Assembly (NCBI RefSeq): GCF_002858675.1
Contig: NZ_PJZF01000001.1
Location: 124,001-188,000 of the forward strand
Reading direction: 5' to 3'
DNA length: 64,000 nucleotides
Source: Chimaeribacter californicus
GTDB taxonomy: Bacteria; Pseudomonadota; Gammaproteobacteria; Enterobacterales; Enterobacteriaceae
Shown: positions 21,015-29,213 of the stretch, piece by piece
How the letters are laid out: each line of letters begins with the position of its first letter
How positions within the stretch are numbered: position 1 is the first letter of the stretch
The notes under the pieces: generated by a model
Databases searched by the model: none
What the model saw: the letters and a program-made list of their open reading frames with translations, nothing else
What the model was told of the DNA's origin: nothing
Position numbers and translations under genes: made by a program

Positions 21015-21332
21015 CTAATGGCGCAAACGCGGCGCCTGAAGCTGGCGGCGGATCTTCTCCGCCAGTTCATCAAGAGAGGGCTGTTCAGGGTGGGCCTCTG
21101 CCACTTCCCTGTCCAGTTGCGCTTCAGCCAGATACGTATGTACCGGCTGGCCTTGATCATCTTCCATCACCACATGATACCAGGGCGAAAAACGCAGGCG
21201 TTCATTACCCGCTACTTCCTCCGCACTTGGCTTTTCCAATGAGTATTCCGGGTCAATATCGATAACGACACCCAAAAAACCCAGCAGTTTATGGCGTACC
21301 TGCTGGCCAATACCAAATTTGCTGGCAATCAT
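21015..21332 (-). CDS. hspQ: Heat shock protein HspQ
   Basis: Small heat-shock protein that in E. coli promotes degradation of mutant DnaA and acts as a Lon specificity enhancer. The 105-residue product aligns over its full length ([20 protein letters not shown] at the N-terminus, [20 protein letters not shown] in the centre, [11 protein letters not shown] at the end). The second of two consecutive ATG codons (21332) is used by homology; AGGAGGT precedes the pair. It lies 64 bp downstream of rlmI on the same strand. Confidence 0.95.
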   Translation of the reverse strand: MIASKFGIGQQVRHKLLGFLGVVIDIDPEYSLEKPSAEEVAGNERLRFSPWYHVVMEDDQGQPVHTYLAEAQLDREVAEAHPEQPSLDELAEKIRRQLQAPRLRH

Positions 21333-21396
21333 CATGACCTCCTGAGAAACCGTGCCTTTGCCTTTAATAAATGGGGGCAGAAGGCACGTTTTCAAG

Positions 21397-22587
21397 TTAC
21401 ATCATCCGGCAGGCAAAGCCTTTCAGATAGAGGCCTTCAGGGTAAGGCGCGATAACCGGATGATCCGCCGCCTGGCGGAACTGCTCTATAAATTGTACAT
21501 CACGGCCTGCATCTATGGCGGCATCGGCCAAAATTTTCTGGAACAGCTCAACCGGCATCAGGCCAGAGCAGGAGAAGCTCAGCAGAATGCCGCCGGGGTT
21601 CAGCAGTTGCATCGCCAGCATGTTGATGTCTTTATAACCACGGCAGGCGCCGGCCAGCTGGTTTTTGTTCTCAACAAATTTCGGCGGGTCCATCACGATC
21701 AGATCGAAGGTTTCGCCCTGGTCGCGGTAAGCACGCAGCAGTTTGAACACATCATCCCGGATAAAGTCTGCTTTACTGAGATCAAGCTGGTTAAGCTCAA
21801 TGTTCTGGCGAGCGATGTCCAGCGCGGCCTGAGAGGTATCCACGCTGGTGACATGTGCGCAGCCACCCATCAGGGCCGCAACCGCGAATGCGCCGGTGTA
21901 GGAGAAGCAGTTCAGCACCCGGCGGCCTTGTGCATAGCGGCGTGTAGCCAGGCGGCTGTCACGCTGGTCCAGATAGAAGCCGGTTTTGTGGCCCTGCTGG
22001 ATATCCACCAGCAATTGCATACCGTGTTCGCTAATCGGCAGCAGCGCCGGCGGCATCTCGCCCAGTACGTGGCCCTGAGCCAGCGGCAAGCCCTCTTTTT
22101 TACGTACCGCCACATCGGAGCGATCGTAAATGGCGCATTCCGGGAAACATTCCTGCAACGCCGTCAGCAGGGCTGCGCGCTGGTATTCGGCACCGGCGGA
22201 GAGCAGTTGCAGCACCAGGAAATTCTGGAAGCGGTCAATGGTGACGCCCGGCAGGCCATCAGACTCACCGGCAATCAGGCGGTAGCCGTTCAGCCCATCA
22301 CGTTCGGCCAGCCAGTCACGCCACTGCTGCGCCTGTTTCAACCGGCGGACAAAGAAGGCGGTGTCGATGCTTTCCTGTTTATCAAAAGTCCAGACGCGGG
22401 CGCGGATCTGTGACTGGGGCGAATAAGCGCCGCGTGCCAGCCATTTACCCTGGTTGTCATAGATCTCAACGGTATCACCGGAGACGGCGTCACCTTCAAC
22501 GCGGTGGACGGCACCAGAAAAAACCCACGGATGGCGACGGATCAGGGATTTTTCGCGCCCTTTGGCGAGATATAAACGTACGGTCAT
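21397..22587 (-). CDS. rlmI: 23S rRNA m5C1962 methyltransferase RlmI
   Basis: SAM-dependent enzyme forming 5-methylcytosine at position 1962 of 23S rRNA. 396 residues, the same as E. coli. An N-terminal PUA domain (about 1-80, [16 protein letters not shown]) is followed by an EEHEE-like linker. The Rossmann methyltransferase has [18 protein letters not shown] near 225 and the DPPKFVENK motif near 300, and the catalytic Cys lies in [10 protein letters not shown] 12-of-13 match to the MatP site matS lies inside the gene at 22481-22493. Confidence 0.96.
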   Translation of the reverse strand: MTVRLYLAKGREKSLIRRHPWVFSGAVHRVEGDAVSGDTVEIYDNQGKWLARGAYSPQSQIRARVWTFDKQESIDTAFFVRRLKQAQQWRDWLAERDGLNGYRLIAGESDGLPGVTIDRFQNFLVLQLLSAGAEYQRAALLTALQECFPECAIYDRSDVAVRKKEGLPLAQGHVLGEMPPALLPISEHGMQLLVDIQQGHKTGFYLDQRDSRLATRRYAQGRRVLNCFSYTGAFAVAALMGGCAHVTSVDTSQAALDIARQNIELNQLDLSKADFIRDDVFKLLRAYRDQGETFDLIVMDPPKFVENKNQLAGACRGYKDINMLAMQLLNPGGILLSFSCSGLMPVELFQKILADAAIDAGRDVQFIEQFRQAADHPVIAPYPEGLYLKGFACRMM

Positions 22588-22678
22588 AATAGTAAGGCTG
22601 CCAGCTTAAAAAAAAGAGCGACATTGTCGGAGTATGACGCCGAAAATGCAACGAATCACACCAGATGAGGAGAAGATT

Positions 22679-22957
22679 ATGGCAAAGGTCTGTGTTTCTG
22701 CCTATGTCTATGGGCTTGTTCAGGGCGTCGGTTTCCGTTACTCGACGCAACATCAGGCAAAAGGCCTGGGGCTGACGGGTTACGCCCGTAATTTGGATGA
22801 CGGCAGTGTGGAGGTGGTGGCCTGCGGCCCGCAGGCAGACGTGGACCAGCTGATTGAGTGGCTGAAACAGGGCGGGCCGAAAAGCGCCAGGGTCGATCGG
22901 GTATTAACGGAACCTAAAGCCGCCGGGGAGTACAGCGACTTCAGCATCCGTCATTGA
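22679..22957 (+). CDS. yccX: Acylphosphatase YccX
   Basis: Hydrolyses acyl phosphates. The 92-residue product has the acylphosphatase signature [15 protein letters not shown], with the catalytic Arg in GFRY and the Asn in [14 protein letters not shown] 22679 is chosen because GAGGAGAAG lies just upstream and the length equals E. coli YccX; an in-frame ATG at 22634 would add 15 residues without homology. Divergent from rlmI and 3 bp from convergent tusE. Confidence 0.95.
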   Translation: MAKVCVSAYVYGLVQGVGFRYSTQHQAKGLGLTGYARNLDDGSVEVVACGPQADVDQLIEWLKQGGPKSARVDRVLTEPKAAGEYSDFSIRH

Positions 22958-22960
22958 TTT

Positions 22961-23290
22961 TCACAGGCATTTTACCGGCTTGGGCAGGCCTGCAATTTTG
23001 GTGGCCTGTTTGGCCGGCCCTTTGGGAAACAGGCGGAACAGATAACGGCTGTTGCCTTTCTCTTCACCATATTTTTGCGCCATCGCTTTCACCAGCATCC
23101 GGATGGCCGGTGACGTATTGAACTCCAGATAAAACGCCCGCACGAAACGCACCACTTCCCAGTGTGCCTCCGTCAGGGTGATGCCTTCCTGCTCCGCCAG
23201 CAACGGTGCCATCCCTTCCTGCCAGTCCGCGCTGTTTTTCAGGTAGCCCTGGGTATCGGTGTCGATGGTGCGGCCTTCAAACTCGAACAT
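22961..23290 (-). CDS. tusE: Sulfur relay protein TusE
   Basis: Last carrier of the TusABCDE relay that hands persulfide sulfur to MnmA for 2-thiolation of wobble uridine in tRNA; related to DsrC. 109 residues. The conserved sulfur-carrying Cys is the penultimate residue (PKPVKCL), and the DsrC-like fold block [16 protein letters not shown] is present. Convergent with yccX over 3 bp. Confidence 0.95.
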   Translation of the reverse strand: MFEFEGRTIDTDTQGYLKNSADWQEGMAPLLAEQEGITLTEAHWEVVRFVRAFYLEFNTSPAIRMLVKAMAQKYGEEKGNSRYLFRLFPKGPAKQATKIAGLPKPVKCL

Positions 23291-23389
23291 ACAACCTCAG
23301 AAACGGGGAAAAAACGGCGGGCAGTTTAGCAAAGTTGTGGCCGTGCCAACAATATCAGTGAGGGGACAATATCAGCGAGAGGTAAGGGG

Positions 23390-23415
23390 GCTCACCCCGC
23401 CGTGGCGGGGTGAGC
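23390..23415 (-). terminator. Hairpin downstream of yccA
   Basis: GCTCACCCCGCC-GT-GGCGGGGTGAGC is a 12-bp perfect stem 10 nt after the yccA stop. It lacks a T tract, so its strength as an intrinsic terminator is uncertain. Confidence 0.5.
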
Positions 23416-23425
23416 AGAAGAGGCA

Positions 23426-24082
23426 TCAGTTGCTGCGGGCGAACCCCAGCAGGCTCAGCAGGCTGACAAACACGTTATACAGTGACACGTACAGGCTTAC
23501 GGTAGCGCGGATGTAGTTGGTCTCGCCGCCGTGGATGATGTTGCTGGTCTCCCACAGGATAGCGCCGGAAGAAAACAGGATAAACATCACACTGATCGCC
23601 AGATACAGCGCCGGGATCTGCAGGAACAGGTTGGCAACCACAGCGACCAGCAGCACCACAAACCCGGCCATCATCATGCCGGAGAGGAAGGACATGTCCT
23701 TGCGGGTGGTCAGCACGTAGGCGGAGCAACAGAAGAACACCAGTGCGGTGCCGCCCAGCGCCAGCATAATGATGTCCCCGGCACCGGCCGCCAGCAGCGA
23801 GCTTAAGATTGGGCCGAGGGTATAACCCATAAAGCCGGTCAGGGCGAAAGCGGCCAGGATGCCGGCCGGGCTGTCCGCCAGACGGTAAGTCAGGAACATC
23901 AGGCCATAGAACCCCACCAGTATCAGCAGCAGGCCGGGAGCCGGCAACATCAGCAGGGTACTGGCCGTTGCCGTCAGGGCAGAGAAGCCCAGCGTCAACG
24001 CCAACAGGAAATAAGTGTTACGCAACACCTTATGCGTGCTCAACAACGAGCGCTCACGTGACGAAACGACGATACGATCCAT
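23426..24082 (-). CDS. yccA: Bax inhibitor-1 family membrane protein YccA
   Basis: Inner-membrane protein of the BI-1/YccA family; in E. coli it is a substrate and modulator of the FtsH protease. 218 residues (E. coli 219) with a short N-terminal cytoplasmic tail ([18 protein letters not shown]) needed for FtsH recognition. Seven hydrophobic segments follow, including [23 protein letters not shown] 24082 is used by homology; the in-frame start at 24121 adds a hydrophobic stretch not found in the family. Confidence 0.95.
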   Translation of the reverse strand: MDRIVVSSRERSLLSTHKVLRNTYFLLALTLGFSALTATASTLLMLPAPGLLLILVGFYGLMFLTYRLADSPAGILAAFALTGFMGYTLGPILSSLLAAGAGDIIMLALGGTALVFFCCSAYVLTTRKDMSFLSGMMMAGFVVLLVAVVANLFLQIPALYLAISVMFILFSSGAILWETSNIIHGGETNYIRATVSLYVSLYNVFVSLLSLLGFARSN

Positions 24083-24300
24083 AGCGATCCCACCAGGTAT
24101 AATGAAAAGAAACAGAATCATAGAAAGTTGGTGGCGTGCGGCAAAGACGTTTTACCCTTCTTTACGCGGTTGTGGCGGCTGAAAAAGCGGCGGCCTGCTG
24201 ATTTTTACGGCATTTACGCGGGTTGCGTCTATTTTTCAGGCGATTGAATCAACCCGGGCTTTACAAGCGGATCAGGGATGTTTATAGTTCGCGTCGTTGC

Positions 24301-24388
24301 GGAGGAGTGGCCGAGCGGCTGAAGGCAACGGTCTTGAAAACCGTCGATGGGCGACTATCCGTGAGTTCGAATCTCACCTCCTCCGCCA
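24301..24388 (+). tRNA. serT: tRNA-Ser (anticodon TGA)
   Basis: 88-nt class II tRNA with long variable arm and encoded CCA. The acceptor GGAGGAG pairs with CTCCTCC, the D arm contains GGCCGAGCGGCTGAAGG, the anticodon loop CTTGAAA gives TGA, and the T arm is GTGAGTTCGAATCTCAC. Position next to yccA matches serT of E. coli. Confidence 0.97.
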
Positions 24389-24396
24389 TCAAATTT

Positions 24397-24424
24397 AAGG
24401 GGTTGCCGAAAGGCAGCCCCTTTT
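24397..24424 (+). terminator. Terminator of tRNA-Ser
   Basis: AAGGGGTTGCC-GAAA-GGCAGCCCCTTTT, 8 nt after the CCA end; hairpin with GAAA tetraloop and T tract. Confidence 0.85.
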
Positions 24425-24540
24425 GCTTTTCCGCTTTTCCGTTTTTCTCTTCCTGCCTGACGCGTATGCCGGTTACCTGAGCCGCTGAAACGTGATCCAC
24501 CTCTGAATTACCCGCAAACCATATTCCCTGCACCGCGAAA

Positions 24541-24554
24541 GTGATCGCCATCAC
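24541..24554 (+). promoter_or_regulatory. CRP/FNR-type dyad upstream of a candidate small RNA
   Basis: GTGATCGCCATCAC is a symmetrical dyad that fits CRP half sites (GTGA-N6-TCAC) and also the FNR core (TGAT-N4-ATCA). A -10-like TAGGAT at 24577-24582 would put the start near 24589, so the dyad centre falls at about -41.5, the class II activator position. Function is inferred from geometry only. Confidence 0.35.
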
Positions 24555-24588
24555 GACAAGTAAGTAAAAAGTAAATTAGGATTAGTGC

Positions 24589-24768
24589 CAATAGACGAAC
24601 GGAAGTTGTCTGTGGGTGTTCTGTTAAAGAGCTGACTTGCCTGACAACCGGAGATAAGCGCCGGGGAACATCACATTTTTCTGACTGGACTTCTGTAAGC
24701 AGTAGAACCCTGAATAAGTAGAATGATGTCGTTTCCAAAACATACCCTGCCTGGTGCAGGGTTTTTTT
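24589..24768 (+). ncRNA. Candidate small RNA of about 180 nt ending at an orphan terminator
   Basis: This non-coding stretch starts where the putative CRP/FNR promoter predicts and ends at a strong intrinsic terminator (24744-24768) that serves no visible gene. It holds no ORF with a ribosome site. I compared it mentally with well-known enterobacterial small RNAs (RyhB, CyaR, FnrS, OmrA, RprA, SgrS and others) and recognised none. It could also be an untranslated remnant. Confidence 0.3.
24744..24768 (+). terminator. Orphan Rho-independent terminator
   Basis: ACCCTGC-CTGG-TGCAGGGT followed by seven Ts; no annotated gene ends just upstream on the plus strand, which is the main argument for a small RNA here. 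Confidence 0.75.
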
Positions 24769-24962
24769 GTGCTGCAGCCTTTGGGGCGGGGAAGAAGACA
24801 TTTTTCGCCCGGCATCAATAGCACAACTTTTATGGATTGTTTATCATATGTTCATAACGGTCGTGAATGAATCAACCTTTATCATGGTCGATCCGGCAGC
24901 GCGTGACGAAGGCACCGCCGGCAGGCAGTGATGAACAAAAGTTAGTTGCAGAGTGAGATGGT

Positions 24963-25103
24963 GTGAAAAAAAGATCTTCTCTCCCGGAGAAACCGCCGTA
25001 CCAGGAGACCCTGGGAGATGCGCAGTTTGCTGTCGCAGTGCTGGTGCTGACCTCCTGCACATTGATCATTTTTACGCTGATCATTACGCTGCTGGTGACA
25101 TAA
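24963..25103 (+). CDS. Small single-pass membrane protein (46 aa), unrecognised
   Basis: A 46-codon gene from GTG 24963 to TAA 25103. The product has a charged, proline-containing N-terminus (MKKRSSLPEKPPYQE) and then a hydrophobic span of about 26 residues (AVAVLVLTSCTLIIFTLII and onward) to the C-terminus, LLVT. The ribosome site is modest (GAGTGAGA). The next small gene begins 23 nt later on the same strand and also encodes a single-span protein, so the pair looks like a tiny operon. I do not recognise the family; the bicistronic layout and clear membrane span support it being real. Confidence 0.55.
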   Translation: MKKRSSLPEKPPYQETLGDAQFAVAVLVLTSCTLIIFTLIITLLVT

Positions 25104-25126
25104 CGGACGACGCAGGGAGCCGGTAA

Positions 25127-25291
25127 ATGGAAAAAAAACGTATTGATGACAACAAGTTGATTGCAATCATTGCGTTGCTCGCCTCCAGCCTGATTGTGGT
25201 CTCGGTGTTGTTCGGCATGACCTACTTTTCAGATATTAAAAACCATGATGCGGCGCGGCTGGATGTCAAAAGCTGCTATATCAAAGAGTAA
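25127..25291 (+). CDS. Small single-pass membrane protein (54 aa), unrecognised
   Basis: 54-codon gene starting at ATG 25127 with CAGGGAGC 7 nt upstream. The product has a basic N-terminus (MEKKRIDDNK), one membrane span (LIAIIALLASSLIVVSVLFG) and a short outer tail ending DVKSCYIKE. It follows the 46-aa gene by 23 nt. Topology by the positive-inside rule puts the C-terminus in the periplasm, with a single Cys that could dimerise. No family recognised. Confidence 0.6.
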   Translation: MEKKRIDDNKLIAIIALLASSLIVVSVLFGMTYFSDIKNHDAARLDVKSCYIKE

Positions 25292-25315
25292 CCGCCATCA
25301 CTCAGGCTGACCCCG

Positions 25316-25915
25316 TCAGGGGGCGGCCCAGTATCTCACGACGCCCTCATTATGCCCGGTCACCGGGTCACTCTTCGGCAGCGGCACCTCCTGCACGGCT
25401 TTCGTGCGCGTGGCCAGCAGCGCCGGCTCATCGCGGCATAAATCAGGGCTGAAACCGGCCGGATATGCCCCCACCAGCATAAATTCCTTGTTGGCCGCGA
25501 TCTGTTTATGGCCCACCCCGGCGGGGATCAGTAATACATCGCCAGTCTGAATGTCATGCACCGGCCCATGTTCCCCACCCAATTGCAGGCGGGCGGCACC
25601 GGCATAGCAGCCTACCACCTCATGCGTGGTGGTATGGAAATGGGTAAAGGGGTAGACCGGGTAACGCCACTGCGGCGGCCAGCCATTGGCCATGAACAGG
25701 TGCTCCAGGTAGGCGGCATTATCCGCGGTGTCCGGCGGGATCACATGGTGATAAAGCAGCACCGGGTAGTGGCTGTTCGGCACACCGTGCGCCGGTTTGG
25801 GCAGGGAAATCCTCTCCATGGCAACCTCTCTCGATTGTGCGCGGGTAAGGGGGCTAAAAGGGGCAGCAGCCAGTATCGTCAGCATGCTGCAAAACCGGCG
25901 GCGGTCAATAGGCAT
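25316..25915 (-). CDS. Exported cupin-domain protein
   Basis: 199 residues with a twin-arginine-like signal (DRRRFCSMLTILAAAPF) ending near residue 27. A double-stranded beta-helix cupin follows: HFHTTTHEVVGCYAGAARLQLGG carries metal-ligand-type His residues, and GDVLLIPAGVGHKQI carries the second cupin motif. YPVLLYHHVIPPD precedes it. The reaction is unknown; the family is often annotated as cupin or YjlB-like. Isolated gene, convergent with the small membrane-protein pair. Confidence 0.75.
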   Translation of the reverse strand: MPIDRRRFCSMLTILAAAPFSPLTRAQSREVAMERISLPKPAHGVPNSHYPVLLYHHVIPPDTADNAAYLEHLFMANGWPPQWRYPVYPFTHFHTTTHEVVGCYAGAARLQLGGEHGPVHDIQTGDVLLIPAGVGHKQIAANKEFMLVGAYPAGFSPDLCRDEPALLATRTKAVQEVPLPKSDPVTGHNEGVVRYWAAP

Positions 25916-26228
25916 CCACGTTCCTCCCTGTGTAACAGTGACATAAGCACAGCAACCGTGCCGGCTTACATCAAACAGGTATAGCGCAAAACGTGATGAT
26001 GATCGTTTTCTGCTGATCTTTTTCTGAAAGCGGCCGGCCGGAGTTTCCCTGCCTTTGCGGCCCGCAAAACGGCCGGAAAGCCCGGTATCAAAGGCGTCAG
26101 CGGGCGGTGTCGCGTGGAGGCATCAGCGGCAGGGGCGATGTGCCGCCGGGAAAGGAAGCAAATGGATTTGAAAAAAAGTCTTTATCTTCTAGGCTTAAAG
26201 AACATAAAGCACTTCAGGAGGAGAAGTC

Positions 26229-26564
26229 ATGAATAAAAAAACACTGTTAATGGCAGCCATGGGAGCTGTAACGCTGCTGTCAGGTTGTACAGCTTATGAT
26301 CGCGCGTCAAGTTATGTTGATGAGCCGGTGGTCAGTGACGTGAAAGTGGGCATGACCCGCGCCCAGGTGCGTGCCATTGCCGGGCCGCCGTCTACTGATG
26401 TCACTATGATCCATGCGAAAGGGACCTGCAGCAACTACGCGATCAAACCGCGTGACGGCAAAGCCCAGGTTTACTTTGTCAGCTTCGATGAGACCGGCCA
26501 TGTCCTGAACAAAGGCTACCAGTCTTGCGCGGATTACGACACCGACCCGCAGCAGGGTAAATAA
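26229..26564 (+). CDS. osmE: Osmotically inducible lipoprotein OsmE
   Basis: Outer-membrane-type lipoprotein of the SmpA/OmlA family. The signal peptide ends in the lipobox LLSGC, immediately followed by TAYDRASSYVDEPVV, then VGMTRAQVRAIAGPPS and MIHAKGTCSNY, all characteristic of OsmE. 111 residues, E. coli 112. AGGAGGAGAAGTC precedes the ATG. In E. coli it is RpoS-dependent and osmotically induced; the function is unknown. Confidence 0.93.
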   Translation: MNKKTLLMAAMGAVTLLSGCTAYDRASSYVDEPVVSDVKVGMTRAQVRAIAGPPSTDVTMIHAKGTCSNYAIKPRDGKAQVYFVSFDETGHVLNKGYQSCADYDTDPQQGK

Positions 26565-26600
26565 TTACCCGGTAAACATTTGCTTACCCGGTAAACATTT
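26565..26600 (+). repeat. Tandem 17-bp direct repeat after osmE
   Basis: TTACCCGGTAAACATTT occurs twice (26565-26581 and 26584-26600) with a 2-bp spacer, starting immediately after the osmE stop codon. A degenerate third partial copy (TTGACCCGATAAA) follows at about 26603. Each copy contains the partial palindrome TTACCCGGTAA. Confidence 0.85.
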
Positions 26601-26641
26601 ATTGACCCGATAAAAAAACCGCCCGCGAAGCGACAACGCAG

Positions 26642-26677
26642 AAACGGCCGCCAGGCAGAAACCGGCGGCCGTTTTTA
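26642..26677 (+). terminator. Terminator downstream of osmE
   Basis: AAACGGCCGCC pairs with GGCGGCCGTTT around a 10-nt loop, followed by TTATT. It closes the osmE transcript after the direct repeats. Confidence 0.75.
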
Positions 26678-26796
26678 TTGGAAACGCGGGCGGGCAATCG
26701 TTGAATTTAGGCCCCCGGCAGCGGGTTATTCGCTGAATGGTTTTGATGGCAGCAGGCGTACTCTGAAGCCACTCCACCAGCCTGACAGGAATGACC

Positions 26797-26895
26797 ATGA
26801 GCTTACGCACCGAACGCCTTTTCAAATACCTCAGCCTGCTTTGCGGCGTTGTGATTATCGGCCTGCTGACGGTGATGTACCGCACCAGCATCTGA
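26797..26895 (+). CDS. Small membrane protein (32 aa), unrecognised
   Basis: A 32-codon ORF from ATG 26797 with AGGA 6 nt upstream (a second in-frame ATG at 26791 sits too close to the AGGA). The product MSLRTERLFKYLSLL... has a basic N-terminus, one hydrophobic span (YLSLLCGVVIIGLLTVMY) and ends RTSI. It is convergent with nhaP2, with 7 bp between stops. No family recognised; it has the layout of the many short membrane proteins of enterobacteria. Confidence 0.5.
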   Translation: MSLRTERLFKYLSLLCGVVIIGLLTVMYRTSI

Positions 26896-26902
26896 TTCAC
26901 TT

Positions 26903-28627
26903 TCAGCCGTCGTTATTAATTTTCACCCCGACACGGGTCACGTTCCCGCCTTCCATTTCGGCAATCGTCCAGACCAGATCGTTCCAGTCGATATGGTCAC
27001 CGATAACCGGTTCCCCGCCCAGCCGCTGCATCATAAAGTGCCGCAACGGCTGGCCGGGGTCGATATCCGCCGTCAGCGTCAGGCCATATTGCGCCGCCAC
27101 CGCGCCCAGCCGGGCATCTGCATCCAGAATAAAGTCCCCGAAGAAGCGCTCATCCACCTTGGTGCGCGGCGTTTCACTGAAGAGTTTACCCAGTTGAGGG
27201 ATATCGCTCTCCCGGCCGATCACGCACAGCACGTCCCCCTCTTGCAGGCGGGTGTTGCGCGTGGGGTAGAGCATCTCCTGGCCGCGGAACAGCGCGGTAA
27301 TGCGCGTCTGTGGCGGCATCTGCAAATCACGGATCGCCGCGCCGATATACCACTTTTCCGCCCCGAGCTTGTAGGTGAAATGCTGCCAGATATTCTGCGG
27401 ATCGATATCCAGCCCGATGCGTGACTCCGGTGTGGGCGTCGGCGGCACAATCACCCGTGCCTGCTGGGCAGCCCAGGCCAGGGAGGTACCCTGCACCAAC
27501 AGCGATACCAGCACGATAAAGAACGCCACATTAAAGAACAGGCGCGCATCCGGGATGCCGGCCATCATCGGGAAGACCGCCAGGATGATCGGCACCGCCC
27601 CGCGCAGCCCGACCCATGAGAGAAACACCCGCTCGCGGCCGGTAAAGCTGCGGAACGGCAACAGGCTGGCAAATACCGCCACCGGCCGGACAAACACAAT
27701 CATCCATACCGAGAGCAGCAGGGCAGGCAGCGCAATCGGCAGCAACTGGCTGGGCGTCAGCAGCAGCCCGAGTACCATAAACATGCCGATCTGGCTCAGC
27801 CAGGCCATGCCGTCAAAGGTTTGCAGGATGCCGTGCCGGTTGCGGATCGGTGAGTTGCCGAGCTTCAGGCCGCAGAGGTAAACCGCCAGAATGCCGCTCC
27901 CCTCCAGCAGGGTGGTCAGGGCGAACACCAGCAGGCCGCCGCTCAGTGCCAGTAGCGGGTAGAGCCCCGGTGCCAGGTGAATGCGGTTGATCGACTGCTG
28001 TAACAGCCAGCCCCCGGCAAAGCCGAGGGCGATGCCCAGGCCGAACTGGCGCACGATGTCCACAATGAACATCCAGCTCAGGCCATGTTCGCCTTTGCTG
28101 ATCATGTCGATCAGGGTGATGGTCAGGAACACCGCCATCGGGTCATTGCAGCCGGACTCAATCTCCAGCGTGGCGCTGACGCGGTCATTCAGCCCCTTGC
28201 CGCCAATCATGGAAAACACCGCCGCCGCGTCGGTGGAGCCGACAATCGCCCCAATCAGCAGTCCCTGATAGAGGTTGACATGGAACAGCCAGGCGGCGGC
28301 CAGCCCGGTCAGCGCCGCCGTCAGCACCACGCCCACGGTGGCGAGTGAAAGCGCCGGCCACAGGGCAACGCGGAAATAGGAGGCGCGGGTCCGCATCCCG
28401 CCATCCAGAAGGATCACGGCCAGCGCCAGGTTGCTTATCATGTACGCCAGCGGATAGTTATCAAATTCAATCCCGCCCAGGCCATCGACGCCCGCTAACA
28501 TGCCGATCGCTAAAAAAATCACCAGGATCGGGATGCCAAGGCGTGAAGAGAGCGAACTCAGCAGGATGCTTGCCCCCACCAACACGGCACCAATCACAAA
28601 CAATGTGTTGATAGTGGTTGCTTCCAA
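26903..28627 (-). CDS. nhaP2: K+/H+ antiporter NhaP2 (CvrA)
   Basis: CPA1-type cation/proton antiporter, in the family used for K+ extrusion and volume control at low osmolarity. About 12 membrane spans cover residues 5-400, including the conserved charged helix [18 protein letters not shown] and the following [12 protein letters not shown]. The cytoplasmic C-terminus holds a TrkA_C/RCK_C domain ([20 protein letters not shown]) and a CorC_HlyC-like end. 574 residues is the usual length. Start ATG 28627. Confidence 0.93.
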   Translation of the reverse strand: MEATTINTLFVIGAVLVGASILLSSLSSRLGIPILVIFLAIGMLAGVDGLGGIEFDNYPLAYMISNLALAVILLDGGMRTRASYFRVALWPALSLATVGVVLTAALTGLAAAWLFHVNLYQGLLIGAIVGSTDAAAVFSMIGGKGLNDRVSATLEIESGCNDPMAVFLTITLIDMISKGEHGLSWMFIVDIVRQFGLGIALGFAGGWLLQQSINRIHLAPGLYPLLALSGGLLVFALTTLLEGSGILAVYLCGLKLGNSPIRNRHGILQTFDGMAWLSQIGMFMVLGLLLTPSQLLPIALPALLLSVWMIVFVRPVAVFASLLPFRSFTGRERVFLSWVGLRGAVPIILAVFPMMAGIPDARLFFNVAFFIVLVSLLVQGTSLAWAAQQARVIVPPTPTPESRIGLDIDPQNIWQHFTYKLGAEKWYIGAAIRDLQMPPQTRITALFRGQEMLYPTRNTRLQEGDVLCVIGRESDIPQLGKLFSETPRTKVDERFFGDFILDADARLGAVAAQYGLTLTADIDPGQPLRHFMMQRLGGEPVIGDHIDWNDLVWTIAEMEGGNVTRVGVKINNDG

Positions 28628-28869
28628 ATCGCCTTCTCCCCTGTTTTTTACCGGTTATGCAGCAACTATGCCAGTTAACTGATTGTGCAGAACAACTATA
28701 GTGTAATTTAGCCTGAGAATATCAAAGAGGTGATTGATAATTTAGGAAAATGAGCGATACGCCGGGCTTTTTGCCGGTCACCGGGGCGTTAACCGGTGGC
28801 CAATGTAATACGGTGGCTTAAGGGCAACGTTATCCGGGGAACACGGCCCCGCAGCGGGGGCCGGCAGAA

Positions 28870-28998
28870 TCAACGCGGGTGGCGGCGCGCATGTGGGTTC
28901 AGCAGGTTACGTGACCGGCTGAGCCGGACATGGCGGTAAAGGGCATAGGCCGCGAGCACGCAGAATACCACCATCAACATAATTAACGCAGTTTGCAT
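28870..28998 (-). CDS. Small membrane protein (42 aa), unrecognised
   Basis: 42-codon ORF from ATG 28998, preceded by CCGGAGATCCCC. An N-terminal membrane span (ALIMLMVVFCVLAAYALY) is followed by a strongly basic tail (RHVRLSRSRNLLNPHARRHP) that would lie in the cytoplasm. An in-frame upstream start at 29052 lacks a ribosome site. A GC-rich hairpin (28844-28864) lies just past its stop. No family recognised. Confidence 0.5.
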   Translation of the reverse strand: MQTALIMLMVVFCVLAAYALYRHVRLSRSRNLLNPHARRHPR

Positions 28999-29213
28999 GG
29001 GGATCTCCGGTAAAGAAGGAAAGCGCCACTGCCGGACGGCAGCGTAAATCATCTCTGCCGGCTGGCAGCTTAAAGGAGTGTAGTGTACCCCTGTGCGGCG
29101 CGTGCGTTTTGTGAGCAGATTACCAGGGATGCCCGGTTGGGCCGCCGGGCGGGAACGGGTATACTGCCGCGCTGTGCCCGGCTGGCGGGCAGATTATTCG
29201 CAAGGAATATTTT

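Noticed and set aside
24848-24931. 27-codon ORF between the candidate small RNA and the 46-aa gene
   Set aside because: No ribosome site and no membrane or domain feature.
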